Counted from the first letter of the stretch, positions 5,011-12,773 are shown. The stretch: 13,312 nt of DNA from an uncultured Solirubrobacterales bacterium (GCA_937973575.1 CALJKH010000145.1:1-13312), one strand, 5' to 3'. Notes: generated from the letters alone by a model not told the origin. Numbers and translations are program-made.

Positions 5011-5793
5011 TCAAGTCTGTTGCTGACGTGCCCGGGCGTAATACGAGAGCCGGGACTCAGAATCAAGATCCTGCCACGACTGCCCGTCGGCTGCTGCCAG
5101 CTTCTCTGCCGATTCCACTGTCGCTCGGAATCGATTGGATGTCGTGCGGATCGCAAGTTCAGGGTCAACCTTTGTTTTGCGGCCAACATTGACAGCAGCA
5201 AAGAGAACATCTCCGAGTTCGTCGTCGATCCTGACAATGTCACCCGAACGGATTGCCTCGCGCAGCTCCTCAACCTCGGCTGCGAGGATCTCAGCTGCAT
5301 CCTCGGCATCTCCGTAATCGAGACCGCTTGACGCAGCACGACGCTGGATCTTGCGGGCGTGAAGTGTCCCTGGCAAGTTCTCGGGAACCTCAGCGAAGAT
5401 CCCCCGCTCCCGGCCGGGCTCTGTTTCCTTGATCTTGTCCCAGTTGCGAGTTACCTCAGCTGCCTCGGACACCTCAACCTCACCAAAGACATGTGGGTGA
5501 CGGCGGATCAGCTTCTCGCGGCAGTGCTCGGCGACATCAGCCATCGTGCCTGCCCCCCGCTCCTCAAGGAGGAGCGAAAGGAAGTGGACTTGGAAGAGCA
5601 CATCGCCAAGTTCGTCAATCATCTTGGCGTCGTCGCCGGAACGGGCAGCGTCGGCAAGCTCGTAGGCCTCTTCAAGTGTGAACGGCACTATTGACTTCTC
5701 GTCCTGCTCACGATCCCATGGGCACTCGACCCGCAGGACGCGGGCGAGTTCATCTAGCCGCTGAAGCGCGGCCCCATTCTCTAACGCGCCCAC
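5011..5793 (-). CDS. mazG: Nucleoside triphosphate pyrophosphohydrolase MazG
   Basis: The 260-residue product carries two MazG domains, as in E. coli MazG (263 residues), and hydrolyses NTPs or dNTPs to the monophosphate and pyrophosphate, removing unwanted nucleotides. The N-terminal domain shows CPWDREQ (24-30), EEAYELADA (41-49, metal ligands Glu41/42 and Glu45), DELGDVLFQV (60-69) and RRHPHVFG (97-104). The C-terminal domain shows Glu173 and Glu176 and then DELGDVLFAAVNVGR (191-205). The DELGDVLF motif is present in both halves, so both metal sites look intact. The start is a GTG at 5793, 12 bases after the stop of the SurA-N lipoprotein gene. No better ATG exists before the conserved region. 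Placement next to mfd fits a genome-maintenance role. Confidence 0.95.
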   Translation of the reverse strand: MGALENGAALQRLDELARVLRVECPWDREQDEKSIVPFTLEEAYELADAARSGDDAKMIDELGDVLFQVHFLSLLLEERGAGTMADVAEHCREKLIRRHPHVFGEVEVSEAAEVTRNWDKIKETEPGRERGIFAEVPENLPGTLHARKIQRRAASSGLDYGDAEDAAEILAAEVEELREAIRSGDIVRIDDELGDVLFAAVNVGRKTKVDPELAIRTTSNRFRATVESAEKLAAADGQSWQDLDSESRLSYYARARQQQT

Positions 5794-5805
5794 GGCGCGG
5801 CCGGA

Positions 5806-6672
5806 TCAGCCGCCCGCTGTGGGCGGTGCCTGCTGAGTCGTGCCGGCACCAGGCTGAGTTGCAGCCTTCGGTGCGTTCTTGCAGAGCTCAACGGTGTAGA
5901 TCTTGGCGCACTCTGTGCGGGACTTCCACTTAGCCTGGAAATCCTTGATGAAGGCCTGAAGCGTCGTCTGCTGATTTGTTGCCTTCAGCTGCTGAGCAAT
6001 CTGAGCCTTGACCTGTTCAAAGGTCTGCTTACCGTAGTTCTGCTTCGTCTTGGCGTACTGATCACGAAGCTGAGTCTCTGTTGGGACAGCTGCGCCCTTG
6101 AGCACGGCGTCACGGATCTTGGTGCTGAGAAGGTCAACCTTCGTACGAAGGAGGAGCTGGCTGCCGTCCTTGTCGTAACCGGCCTGCGTAAGGAACTTCT
6201 GGTACGCAGCTGCGCCCTTAGCGCCGGTGCCGAATGCCTGAGTCTTGGTCTTCTCAAACTGAGCCTGAACTTCCTTATCGGAAGCTGTGATGCCCATTGC
6301 CTTGGCCTGACCTTGGATCCACGCCGAGGTGATCAGAAGGTTCAGTACCTGACCCTTCTGCTGGTCGAACTGTGACTGGCACTGGCTCTTGGCTTGAGCT
6401 GCAGTTGGGGGAGTCTTGCCCTTGCCTACAGCCTTCTGAAGGCTTGCGATGCAGTTGGTGAAGTCTGGTGCGTCTGGAACTACGACGGCAGCACTAGACC
6501 CCTGTGCCTGTGACTTGGCAGCGATTGCCATCCACTTGTTGAACTCGCTCTTGCTGAGTCCGGTATCGGCGACGGTTGCTACGTCGCTTGATGGAACTCC
6601 ACCGCAAGCAACAAGGAATGCGGAGGCGATGATGGTCAGGGACAGGGCTGAGTACTTCGTTACACGGTTCAT
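5806..6672 (-). CDS. SurA N-terminal-domain lipoprotein, probable extracytoplasmic chaperone
   Basis: The 288-residue protein starts with a lipoprotein signal peptide (MNRVTKYSALSLTIIASAF then LVAC) with lipobox Cys23, so it should be anchored on the outer face of the cytoplasmic membrane. Residues about 33-255 resemble the SurA/PrsA N-terminal chaperone domain. They include a TVADTGLSKSEFNKW start, a central LNLLITSAWIQGQAKAMGITASDKEVQAQF, and helices around QLRDQYAKTKQNYG and FEQVKAQIAQQL. The parvulin peptidyl-prolyl isomerase domain normally found between these halves is missing or reduced to a short linker, so it is likely chaperone-only. The C-terminus is a low-complexity Ala/Gln/Pro/Gly tail. 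It sits between mfd and mazG, a known arrangement in Actinomycetota. No SD is visible, and a TAGGCT box lies about ten bases upstream of the ATG. Confidence 0.82.
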   Translation of the reverse strand: MNRVTKYSALSLTIIASAFLVACGGVPSSDVATVADTGLSKSEFNKWMAIAAKSQAQGSSAAVVVPDAPDFTNCIASLQKAVGKGKTPPTAAQAKSQCQSQFDQQKGQVLNLLITSAWIQGQAKAMGITASDKEVQAQFEKTKTQAFGTGAKGAAAYQKFLTQAGYDKDGSQLLLRTKVDLLSTKIRDAVLKGAAVPTETQLRDQYAKTKQNYGKQTFEQVKAQIAQQLKATNQQTTLQAFIKDFQAKWKSRTECAKIYTVELCKNAPKAATQPGAGTTQQAPPTAGG

Positions 6673-6681
6673 AGGCGCATG

Positions 6682-6687
6682 AGCCTA
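6682..6687 (-). promoter_or_regulatory. Candidate -10 box for a leaderless transcript
   Basis: On the minus strand TAGGCT lies nine bases before the ATG at 6672, matching the TANNNT pattern and the spacing at 1830-1835. The 68-base gap between mfd and this gene could thus hold an internal promoter. No clear -35 box is visible. TAGGC can also pair with GCCTA just before the ATG (16-base hairpin), which is an alternative reading. Confidence 0.28.
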
Positions 6688-6740
6688 GCGGAACTGACGA
6701 CGGTCGGCCGTAGGTCGAAACATGAACTTCACATCCGAGG

Positions 6741-9700
6741 TCAAGATTGAGCCGGCGCAGCAGCGCCAACAACTGCCGCTGCGATCGCATCGGCAAGTGA
6801 GATCAGAGCGTCATAGCGCTCCTGAGGCCCATCAGTAACTGGAATCGTCACAGTGCCAGCACCTGATCGCCAGGCAGCCTCTTCGAGCCTTTGACGCAGC
6901 TCCTTGGCGGCCTCATCACTTAGGTCAAGCCCACCCACCGTCATCTTGCCCTGCCTCAGGGAGATGTCTGAAGCTCCTGCCAGCGCAAGCTTGATGCGAG
7001 CCTTCTGAAGGCCAAGCAGTCGGTTAACTGGCTCCGGCACTGGCCCGAACCGGTCCTCCAGCTCGACGCGCAGATCCTCAACATCGGACAGCTCGGAGGC
7101 TGAGGCAACCCTGCGGTGAATGTCGATCTTCGCCTTCTCGAAGGCCACGTACTCCTCTGGCACCCATGCGTCCACATTGACTTCCACCCGAACTGGGTTG
7201 AGGAGGCCATCCGAATCACCCTCAAGTTGGGCAACTGCCTCGTCGAGCATCTTCATGTAGAGCTCAAAGCCGAGCGCTTGGACATGGCCTGATTGCTCCG
7301 GCCCAAGCAGGTTGCCAGCACCACGGATCTCTAGGTCGCGCATCGCAACCTTGAACCCAGACCCAAGCTCAGTGTGGTCGGAAAGCGCTGCTAGGCGCTG
7401 TGACGCGTCGTGAGTCAGAGCTGATGCAGACGGATAGAACAGGTAAGCGTTTGCTCGCTCAGTTCCTCGGCCGACTCGGCCTCGGATTTGGTAGAGCTGG
7501 CTCAGGCCGAAGAGGTCCGCCCTGTCAACGATCAGTGTGTTGGCATCAGGAATGTCGAGGCCAGCTTCAATGATGCTTGTGCAGACGAGAATGTCAGCGT
7601 CGCCGCGGACAAACCTGAGCATTCGCTCCTCAAGCTCAGTCTCATCAAGACCACCGTGGGCAGTCTCAATGCGTGCCTTTGGAACCAAGCTTCCGATCTG
7701 CTCGGCAGTGGCGTCAATTGACTCAATGCGGTTGTGGAGGAAGAAGGCCTTCCCGTTACGGTCGAGCTCACGCTCCAGTGCGATCCGCACTAGCTCCTCG
7801 TCGTACTCGCCCACATAGGTGCGGACAGGCCTGCGCCCTTCAGGCGGAGTCTCGATAACGCTGATATCGCGGATTCCCGCAAGTGACATCTGCAATGTGC
7901 GAGGGATCGGCGTGGCGCTCATCGCAAGGACATCGGTCCGCAGCTTGATCTGCCGCAGCAGCTCCTTCTGTTTAACGCCGAATCGCTGCTCCTCGTCCAC
8001 GATCAGGAGACCGAGGTCCTTGGGCTTAATGTCCCGCCCCAGCAGTCTGTGGGTACCAACAAGGACGTCAACTTTGCCCTCGTTGAAGCGTTCCACAACC
8101 TCCTTCTGCTCGGCCGGTGAGCGAAAGCGGCTGACGTGGTCAACGATCAGCGGGTAATCGGAGAACCGCTCGGAGAAGGAGCCAAAGTGCTGCTGGGCGA
8201 GAATCGTTGTCGGGACGAGCACGAGAACCTGCCGGCCCTCAAGAGCGCACTTGAACGCAGCCCGCATTGCGACCTCAGTCTTGCCGTAGCCAACATCGCC
8301 GCAGATGAGGCGGTCCATTGGCTCTGGCTCCTCCATGTCCCCCTTGACAGCCTCGATTGCGTCTAGCTGGTCCGGAGTCTCCCTGTGTGGGAATGCCTCC
8401 TCAAACCTGCGCTGCTCCTCCCCATCAGGCGGGAAGGCGTGGCCCTTGCGCCGCCGCCGCTCCGCATAGAGGTTGAGGAGCTCTCCGGCGAGGCGGTCCG
8501 CAGCGGCGCGAGCCTTGCTCTTGACTCTCTCCCAGGCGCTTCCGCCCAGCTTCGAGAGCGCCATGCCTTCACCGTCGGAACCGACGTGGCGTGTGATCTT
8601 GGCCAGCTGGTCAACTGGCATGAAGACCTTGTCACCACCCTGGAACTCAAGCTCGAGGTAGTCCCTTGTGACGCCGGCAACCGTCTTGGTGTCAAAGCCG
8701 TTGAAGCGGGCAACGCCGTGGTCTTCGTGAACGACTGTGTCACCGGAACGAAGGTCGGTGAAGGACTTGAGGATCCCCTGCCCGTGCTGTGACTTCGTTC
8801 GCTTTGGCCGACGCCTGACGAGTTGATCGGCGGGAATTGCAGCCAGCTTCAGTGCTGGCGATACGAAGCCGTCCCAGAGCGCAGCTGCGGCGAAGGCAAC
8901 AGCGGGTTCCTCAGCATCAAGGTCTTCCACGCGGGTTACCGAAGTGCGAACGAGGTTCAGCGCCGCGCGCTCCCCATCGCCCTTGCGAGGAAATGCAACA
9001 AGGACTGTGTAGCCGTCCCGTGTGAGGCGTTCAAGCTCAGGCTCAGCCTCCTTAAGGCTCTTGGCCACTGTTGCCGGCGCGCCGCCCCGCCAGGTGATCT
9101 CTTGCCCTGAGTCGTGGACTGAGAGCGATGCCTTCGCGCGAGCATTCAGGGCCTCATTAAGCGCGTCTGGCGCGACATTCAGGACTGCCGCTTCATCCGG
9201 GCCAAGTGTGGCTTCTACATCTGTCCACCAATCCTCAAGCGCTGGGGCAACATCCTCTGCCGCTGCGATCACCACGCGTGCGTCAGGCGCAAGGTCGAGC
9301 GGCTCACGGTACCTATCGACTGGCAGCAGCTCGCTGATCGGCTGCCTGTCCTCTGGCTCCTCAAGTGCCGCGTACTCAGCTGCTTCACGGAGGTCAAGAG
9401 TCAGTTCTGCGGCAGGCGAGATGAAGACGGAGTCAGTCTCACCGAGCGACCTCTGGGTGAAGGTTGAAAACCACCTAAGTGATTCGACTTCGTTGTCCCA
9501 AAGGTCGATTCGGACAGCGTGCTCGGCCGTTGCTGGGTAGATGTCAACGATGTCGCCACGGATCGAAAAATGCCCGCGCTCGGACACCTGCTCAACCCGC
9601 TCGTAACCGCAGTCAACGAGCGCTGGCAGTGTCGCCTCGAGGTCCAGCTTGCCGCCCTTCTCAACTCCAAAACCGTGTGGCCGGAGCTCCGCCTCTGGAA

Positions 9701-10139
9701 CCCGCTCAGCAAGTGCAACAGCGCTGGCTACGACGACCGGCGCCTGCCCTGCCTTTGCCGCGAGCGCATCAAGAGCGCCAAGGCGCAGCCCCACAAGGTG
9801 CGACGGCGGCGCGAGGTGCGACCCGCCTGATATTCCGCGAGTGGGATAAAGCAAGACTTCTCTGGGGCTAAGCCAAGCCCGCAGGTCCTCAGCGAGGCGC
9901 CTCGCGCCTGCGTCATCTCCCGCGACCACCAGAGTTGGCAGGTCGGCTTCAGATGCGGCCAAAGCGGCAATGACGAAGGGCCGCATGCCGGAGGAGACGA
10001 AAGCCTCGCCGCCACTTGCAAGAAGCTTCGTTAGCGACCCCTCAGAGTCGGCTCTGTCCAGCAGCGAGGCGATCGCCGACGACACAACCGACGGCGCGGC
10101 ATCGCGTGGGGCAGCCTCACTTTCGCCAGTTGGATTCAT
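6741..10139 (-). CDS. mfd: Transcription-repair coupling factor Mfd
   Basis: This complete 1132-residue Mfd displaces RNA polymerase stalled at DNA lesions and recruits UvrA. The UvrB-like N-terminal module ends in the RGDIVDIYPATAEHAVRIDLW block near residues 188-212. The RNA-polymerase-interacting domain begins near 460 (GDTVVHEDHGVARFNGF) and includes DYLELEFQGGDKVFMPV. The RecG-like translocase follows: Walker A GDVGYGKTEVA near 613, DEEQRFGVKQKE near 713, SATPIPRTLQM near 738, TSIIEAGLDIPDANT near 855 and QIRGRVGRG near 882. The C-terminal regulatory domain (about 980-1080) contains the EDRFGPVPEPV stretch. All helicase motifs look intact. The ATG overlaps the stop of pth by four bases (ATGA), which implies translational coupling. 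The product ends in an Ala-rich tail, and a 68-base gap separates it from the next gene. Confidence 0.97.
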   Translation of the reverse strand: MNPTGESEAAPRDAAPSVVSSAIASLLDRADSEGSLTKLLASGGEAFVSSGMRPFVIAALAASEADLPTLVVAGDDAGARRLAEDLRAWLSPREVLLYPTRGISGGSHLAPPSHLVGLRLGALDALAAKAGQAPVVVASAVALAERVPEAELRPHGFGVEKGGKLDLEATLPALVDCGYERVEQVSERGHFSIRGDIVDIYPATAEHAVRIDLWDNEVESLRWFSTFTQRSLGETDSVFISPAAELTLDLREAAEYAALEEPEDRQPISELLPVDRYREPLDLAPDARVVIAAAEDVAPALEDWWTDVEATLGPDEAAVLNVAPDALNEALNARAKASLSVHDSGQEITWRGGAPATVAKSLKEAEPELERLTRDGYTVLVAFPRKGDGERAALNLVRTSVTRVEDLDAEEPAVAFAAAALWDGFVSPALKLAAIPADQLVRRRPKRTKSQHGQGILKSFTDLRSGDTVVHEDHGVARFNGFDTKTVAGVTRDYLELEFQGGDKVFMPVDQLAKITRHVGSDGEGMALSKLGGSAWERVKSKARAAADRLAGELLNLYAERRRRKGHAFPPDGEEQRRFEEAFPHRETPDQLDAIEAVKGDMEEPEPMDRLICGDVGYGKTEVAMRAAFKCALEGRQVLVLVPTTILAQQHFGSFSERFSDYPLIVDHVSRFRSPAEQKEVVERFNEGKVDVLVGTHRLLGRDIKPKDLGLLIVDEEQRFGVKQKELLRQIKLRTDVLAMSATPIPRTLQMSLAGIRDISVIETPPEGRRPVRTYVGEYDEELVRIALERELDRNGKAFFLHNRIESIDATAEQIGSLVPKARIETAHGGLDETELEERMLRFVRGDADILVCTSIIEAGLDIPDANTLIVDRADLFGLSQLYQIRGRVGRGTERANAYLFYPSASALTHDASQRLAALSDHTELGSGFKVAMRDLEIRGAGNLLGPEQSGHVQALGFELYMKMLDEAVAQLEGDSDGLLNPVRVEVNVDAWVPEEYVAFEKAKIDIHRRVASASELSDVEDLRVELEDRFGPVPEPVNRLLGLQKARIKLALAGASDISLRQGKMTVGGLDLSDEAAKELRQRLEEAAWRSGAGTVTIPVTDGPQERYDALISLADAIAAAVVGAAAPAQS

Positions 10140-10726
10140 TGGCTGTCGCCAAGGATCAGGCGCTCGGCAACATCGGCAGCTGCTTCAACAAGCTTTTGGA
10201 CGTCAGCCTCGGACTGTTGCCACTTTCCAAGTACAAACGAGCTGACGATGTTTGGATCGGTTGTCTCCGGCCGCCCAACGCCAATCCTGATCCGCTGAAA
10301 CTCAGGGCCTCCAGCCTCAGCCGAAATCGACTTGAGGCCGTTGTGGCCTGCAAGGCCGCCGCCGAGCCGTGATCGGATCTCACCGAACGGAAGGTCAAGC
10401 TCGTCGTGCAGGACTAGGACGCGATCTAGCTCAACCCGGAACGCACCGCGGGCAGGACCTACAGCCTCGCCTGACTTGTTCATGAAGGTCTGCGGAAGCA
10501 GCACTGCCACCCGGGGACCACCCGGTCCGGTGCGACCTTCGGTTAGCAGCGAGTTGAACTTTGGCTTGGCCTTCGGCATGTCCCACCTGCGTGCGAGGAG
10601 GTCCGCTACTTCAAAGCCAACATTGTGAGGCGTGCCCGCGTACTGGGAACCTGGATTCCCAAGGCCCACGACCAGCCAGTCAGCTGGTGCTGCAGGACCC
10701 CGGCCGCGCGATCCGCGCAGCCGCAC
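10136..10726 (-). CDS. pth: Peptidyl-tRNA hydrolase (Pth1 family)
   Basis: This 196-residue enzyme releases tRNA from prematurely dissociated peptidyl-tRNA. The conserved residues are all visible. VGLGNPG carries Asn24. TPHNVGFE carries catalytic His34. LLPQTFMNKSG carries Asn83 and VLHDELDLP carries Asp108. GGGLAGHNGLKSI carries His128 and Asn129, and RIRIGVGRP closes the core. The N-terminus is about a dozen residues longer than usual (MRLRGSRGRGPAAPADW) and basic. The GTG at 10726 is only three bases after the rplY stop, consistent with coupled translation, but the true start could lie slightly inside. The stop overlaps the mfd ATG. rplY-pth pairing is widespread in bacteria. Confidence 0.96.
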   Translation of the reverse strand: MRLRGSRGRGPAAPADWLVVGLGNPGSQYAGTPHNVGFEVADLLARRWDMPKAKPKFNSLLTEGRTGPGGPRVAVLLPQTFMNKSGEAVGPARGAFRVELDRVLVLHDELDLPFGEIRSRLGGGLAGHNGLKSISAEAGGPEFQRIRIGVGRPETTDPNIVSSFVLGKWQQSEADVQKLVEAAADVAERLILGDSQ

Positions 10727-10729
10727 GAC

Positions 10730-11410
10730 CTACTCCCCGTCGCCGTCGCCGTCGCTGTCGGAAGCTGCCTCGCCGGCTGCTTCCTCTGCTGCGCCGGCTT
10801 CGCCGACAACTTCGGTCTCGCCTTCTTCAACGTCGCGCTCAACCTGAGCGGCCATTCTGGAGGCTGCGAGCGTAGCGATGACGATGTCTCCCTCATCGAC
10901 GATGTCGATGCCATCAGGAGCGGAAAGGTCGGAAACGTGAAGCGAGTCGCCAATCTCCATGGCTGACGCGTCTACATCAAGGCTCTCTGGAATCTCAGTC
11001 GGGAGGCACTCAACTGTTACTTCGCGGATGATCTGCTCGAGGAGGCCACCGAAGCGAATGCCAGGTGATGAGTCCGCGCCAACGACATGAACTGCGACGA
11101 GGGCCTGGACCTTCTTCTTGAGGTCAACGCGAATCAAGTCAACGTGAGTGGTTCGACCGCTTACCGGGTGACGCTGCTGGTCACGCACAAGTACTGGCTC
11201 AGCCTTGCCGTCAAGGTTTAGGTCAATCAGGGCGCTCTGAGCTGCAAGCACAACTCGAAGGTCACGCTCGTTGACCGAAAGCGCGACTGGCTCACCGCCA
11301 CCGCCGTAAACAACACCAGGCACGAGGCCTTCAGCGCGCAGGCGGCGAGTAGCACGCGAACCTTCTGGCTCGCGGGTCTTTGCTTCGAGGACTGGTGTTT
11401 CAGATGCCAT
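10730..11410 (-). CDS. rplY: 50S ribosomal protein L25, long general-stress (CTC) form
   Basis: From the ATG at 11410 the product has 226 residues, the two-domain L25/TL5/CTC form that binds 5S rRNA in the large subunit. The N-terminal L25 domain includes VLEAKTREPEGSRATRRLRAEGLVPGVVYG and later HVDLIRVDLKKKV. The C-terminal beta domain includes PGIRFGGLLEQIIREVTVECLPTEIPE and DSLHVSDLSAPDGIDI. The last 40 residues are an acidic Ala/Glu/Gly/Asp tail ending SDSDGDGDGE, encoded by tandem six-base repeats around 10735-10760. A longer frame opens at a TTG at 11458, but the added 16 residues do not belong to the family. The ATG lacks an obvious SD. A hairpin at 11464-11485 isolates it from the copper-protein gene, so a promoter should lie between 11411 and 11463. 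Confidence 0.94.
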   Translation of the reverse strand: MASETPVLEAKTREPEGSRATRRLRAEGLVPGVVYGGGGEPVALSVNERDLRVVLAAQSALIDLNLDGKAEPVLVRDQQRHPVSGRTTHVDLIRVDLKKKVQALVAVHVVGADSSPGIRFGGLLEQIIREVTVECLPTEIPESLDVDASAMEIGDSLHVSDLSAPDGIDIVDEGDIVIATLAASRMAAQVERDVEEGETEVVGEAGAAEEAAGEAASDSDGDGDGE

Positions 11411-11463
11411 TGGAACGAGGAGGTTAGCGATTCGTGAGAGTTCGGGAAGTCCCCGCAATGAGA

Positions 11464-11485
11464 GGGGGCCGCAAACGCGGCCCCC
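11464..11485 (-). terminator. GC-rich hairpin after the blue-copper protein gene
   Basis: GGGGGCCGC (11464-11472) and GCGGCCCCC (11477-11485) pair perfectly around AAAC, giving a nine-pair stem. It follows the minus-strand copper-protein stop at 11528 by about 43 bases and precedes rplY. A smaller hairpin, CGGCA with TGCCG, lies at 11501-11514. No long T-tract follows the main hairpin on the minus strand, so termination is plausible but not certain. Confidence 0.6.
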
Positions 11486-11527
11486 GGGAACTTCAACTGA
11501 CGGCAGATTTGCCGCCTAAAAGCTGAC

Positions 11528-11833
11528 TTAGCTGACCCTAACCGTCGCGTTCATGATCGCCTTGTGAGGCTTGCAATAGAACTTGAAAGTGCCCTTCGAG
11601 GTGAACTTTCGGGTGTAACTACCACCGGAGCGCGGGCTACCCGAAGTGCTTGAGCCAGCAACATTGTGGGGACCGCCACTCCAAACCCACTTGACGGAGT
11701 CACCCTTCTTGATTGAGACGCTCGCGTCAGTACCGAATGTCCAGTTAATTGTCTTCGTTGTGGAAGCACCGGTGGGAGCAGCAAGAGCTCCGAAGACTGC
11801 GACTGTGGCGATGAAGATTGAGATGCGGCGCAT
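11528..11833 (-). CDS. Secreted plastocyanin/azurin-family blue copper protein
   Basis: Starting at the ATG at 11833, the product has 101 residues. A signal peptide (MRRISIFIATVAVFGALAAPTGAS) is followed by one small cupredoxin domain. Type-1 copper ligands are all present: His56 in GGPHNVAG, Cys87 in KFYCKPH, His90 in the same motif, and Met94 in KAIM. The order H...C-x2-H-x3-M is that of plastocyanin-like proteins, which shuttle single electrons outside the membrane. A strong Shine-Dalgarno (GGAGG, complement of 11845-11849) lies 11 bases upstream and decides this start over the longer ATG frame at 11866. No partner oxidase or reductase gene is in the window, so the electron donor and acceptor are unknown. 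It follows the four-cysteine membrane protein on the same strand, with a gap of 109 bases. Confidence 0.88.
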   Translation of the reverse strand: MRRISIFIATVAVFGALAAPTGASTTKTINWTFGTDASVSIKKGDSVKWVWSGGPHNVAGSSTSGSPRSGGSYTRKFTSKGTFKFYCKPHKAIMNATVRVS

Positions 11834-11942
11834 TGTGTTTGGGTCCTCCCCCAGATTGTGTTTCAACTACTTTCGAAAACTTTACAGGTCACGATTCAAG
11901 ATATGGCAAAGGATCGCAGAGTCTGCAACCTTGTGCGCCGGT

Positions 11943-12416
11943 TTAGACGATCAGGTTGACGACGCCAGGACAAGCGCCTTCTCGGTCAATTGGCTGCGAG
12001 ACCTTGACGATCGACAGGCTGAAGCCACTAACCACATTTCCAGCCTTTCTAACCCCAACGCATTGCACAACAGGAAGCCCAGGCCCGGCATGCCACGCAA
12101 TCCGTGCCACACCGCTTGCCGATCCCGGCCCTGAGCCGGCACCGCCAGTTACCTGCAAGATCTCAAGCGGCTTCCCGGGAGCGCCTACCTTCGCGACCAA
12201 CGCGTCAATCTCCGCCTTGCACTTTGTGCCCGCGCCGCAGTTGGGGATTCCCGCCGCTAGCGCAGTAGCGTCGCCCTTTGCCTCATCACGGATAACTCCT
12301 TCGAGCAGGCTCCGCTCGGCACCACTTGCTGCCAGCACCCTGCCCATTGCGAGGCTGCCAGCGACAAACACGGCTACGCCGATCAGGATCAGGGCTATGC
12401 GTGCTTGGCGGGACAT
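11943..12416 (-). CDS. Membrane-anchored extracytoplasmic protein with four cysteines, function unknown
   Basis: The 157-residue product has one N-terminal hydrophobic segment (about 7-29, IALILIGVAVFVAGSLAMGRVL), probably an uncleaved anchor. A soluble domain with four cysteines (60, 66, 119, 149) follows, which could form two disulfides outside the cell. Recognisable stretches are GIPNCGAGTKCKAEIDALVAKVG, ARIAWHAGPGLPVVQCV and DREGACPGVVNL. I do not recognise a family. A TATCCT box eight bases before the ATG fits a leaderless start, and no SD is seen. Its neighbours are the antitoxin-domain gene upstream (36-base gap) and the secreted copper protein downstream. An envelope or redox-related role is possible but is inference from position and cysteines only. 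Confidence 0.72.
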   Translation of the reverse strand: MSRQARIALILIGVAVFVAGSLAMGRVLAASGAERSLLEGVIRDEAKGDATALAAGIPNCGAGTKCKAEIDALVAKVGAPGKPLEILQVTGGAGSGPGSASGVARIAWHAGPGLPVVQCVGVRKAGNVVSGFSLSIVKVSQPIDREGACPGVVNLIV

Positions 12417-12424
12417 CGGTGTTG

Positions 12425-12430
12425 AGGATA
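12425..12430 (-). promoter_or_regulatory. Candidate -10 box (TATCCT) for the four-cysteine protein gene
   Basis: On the minus strand TATCCT ends eight bases before the ATG at 12416, a spacing that suits a leaderless transcript in Actinomycetota. TTGACC at 12451-12456 resembles a -35 box but lies 20 bases away, longer than the usual 16-18. Confidence 0.35.
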
Positions 12431-12452
12431 CGCGAGTGCGGTTGGTTAGAGG

Positions 12453-12770
12453 TCAAGCACCGGAGCGGCGAATCACAAAACCCCGCTCAGCCAGCTCACC
12501 GAGCGAGTCCTCAAACGCTGCCCAGTTGCGTGCCACTAGAAGCTCCACAGGGGTTCCGTGCGGGCCGCTTGTCCTTACCCAGCTGCGAAGCATCCCTACC
12601 GATGCCTTCTCCTCAGCTTCCGCGAGGAGGTCCCGCAGGATTGCAACCTGCTGAAGATCGTCAGCATCGCCCGAGATCAAGTCAAGCGGATCAGCGCCAA
12701 CCGCAGAGCAAAGTTCCTCGTCTGACAAACCGAGGAGCTCACCGAGCCGCCTCGCATCACCTGCAGCCAC
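12453..12770 (-). CDS. MbcA/ParS/Xre antitoxin toxin-binding-domain-like protein (DUF2384-type)
   Basis: The 105-residue protein has an N-terminal helix-turn-helix-like stretch (LGELLGLSDEELCSAVGADPLDL, about 9-31). A linker helix follows (ILRDLLAEAEEKASV), then a C-terminal block, LRSWVRTSGPHGTPVELL with FEDSLGELAERGF. That block follows the W-hR-T-p...G-T/R-P-h-E-L-L pattern of the DUF2384 toxin-binding domain found in Xre/MbcA/ParS antitoxins. Those proteins normally pair with RES-domain NAD-degrading toxins. No RES or other toxin gene is visible next to it, so it is an orphan or has been recruited as a regulator. It starts with GTG at 12770, three bases after the prs stop, and is very likely translated from the prs transcript. 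The family call rests on the motif alone. Confidence 0.6.
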   Translation of the reverse strand: MAAGDARRLGELLGLSDEELCSAVGADPLDLISGDADDLQQVAILRDLLAEAEEKASVGMLRSWVRTSGPHGTPVELLVARNWAAFEDSLGELAERGFVIRRSGA

Positions 12771-12773
12771 TAG

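Noticed and set aside
11411..11458. TTG start extending rplY by 16 residues
   Set aside because: L25 family members begin near the MASETPVLEAKTRE stretch, so the extra residues are leader sequence.
11834..11866. Longer ATG start for the copper protein
   Set aside because: A strong GGAGG lies between the two ATGs at the right distance for the inner one, and the signal peptide begins there.
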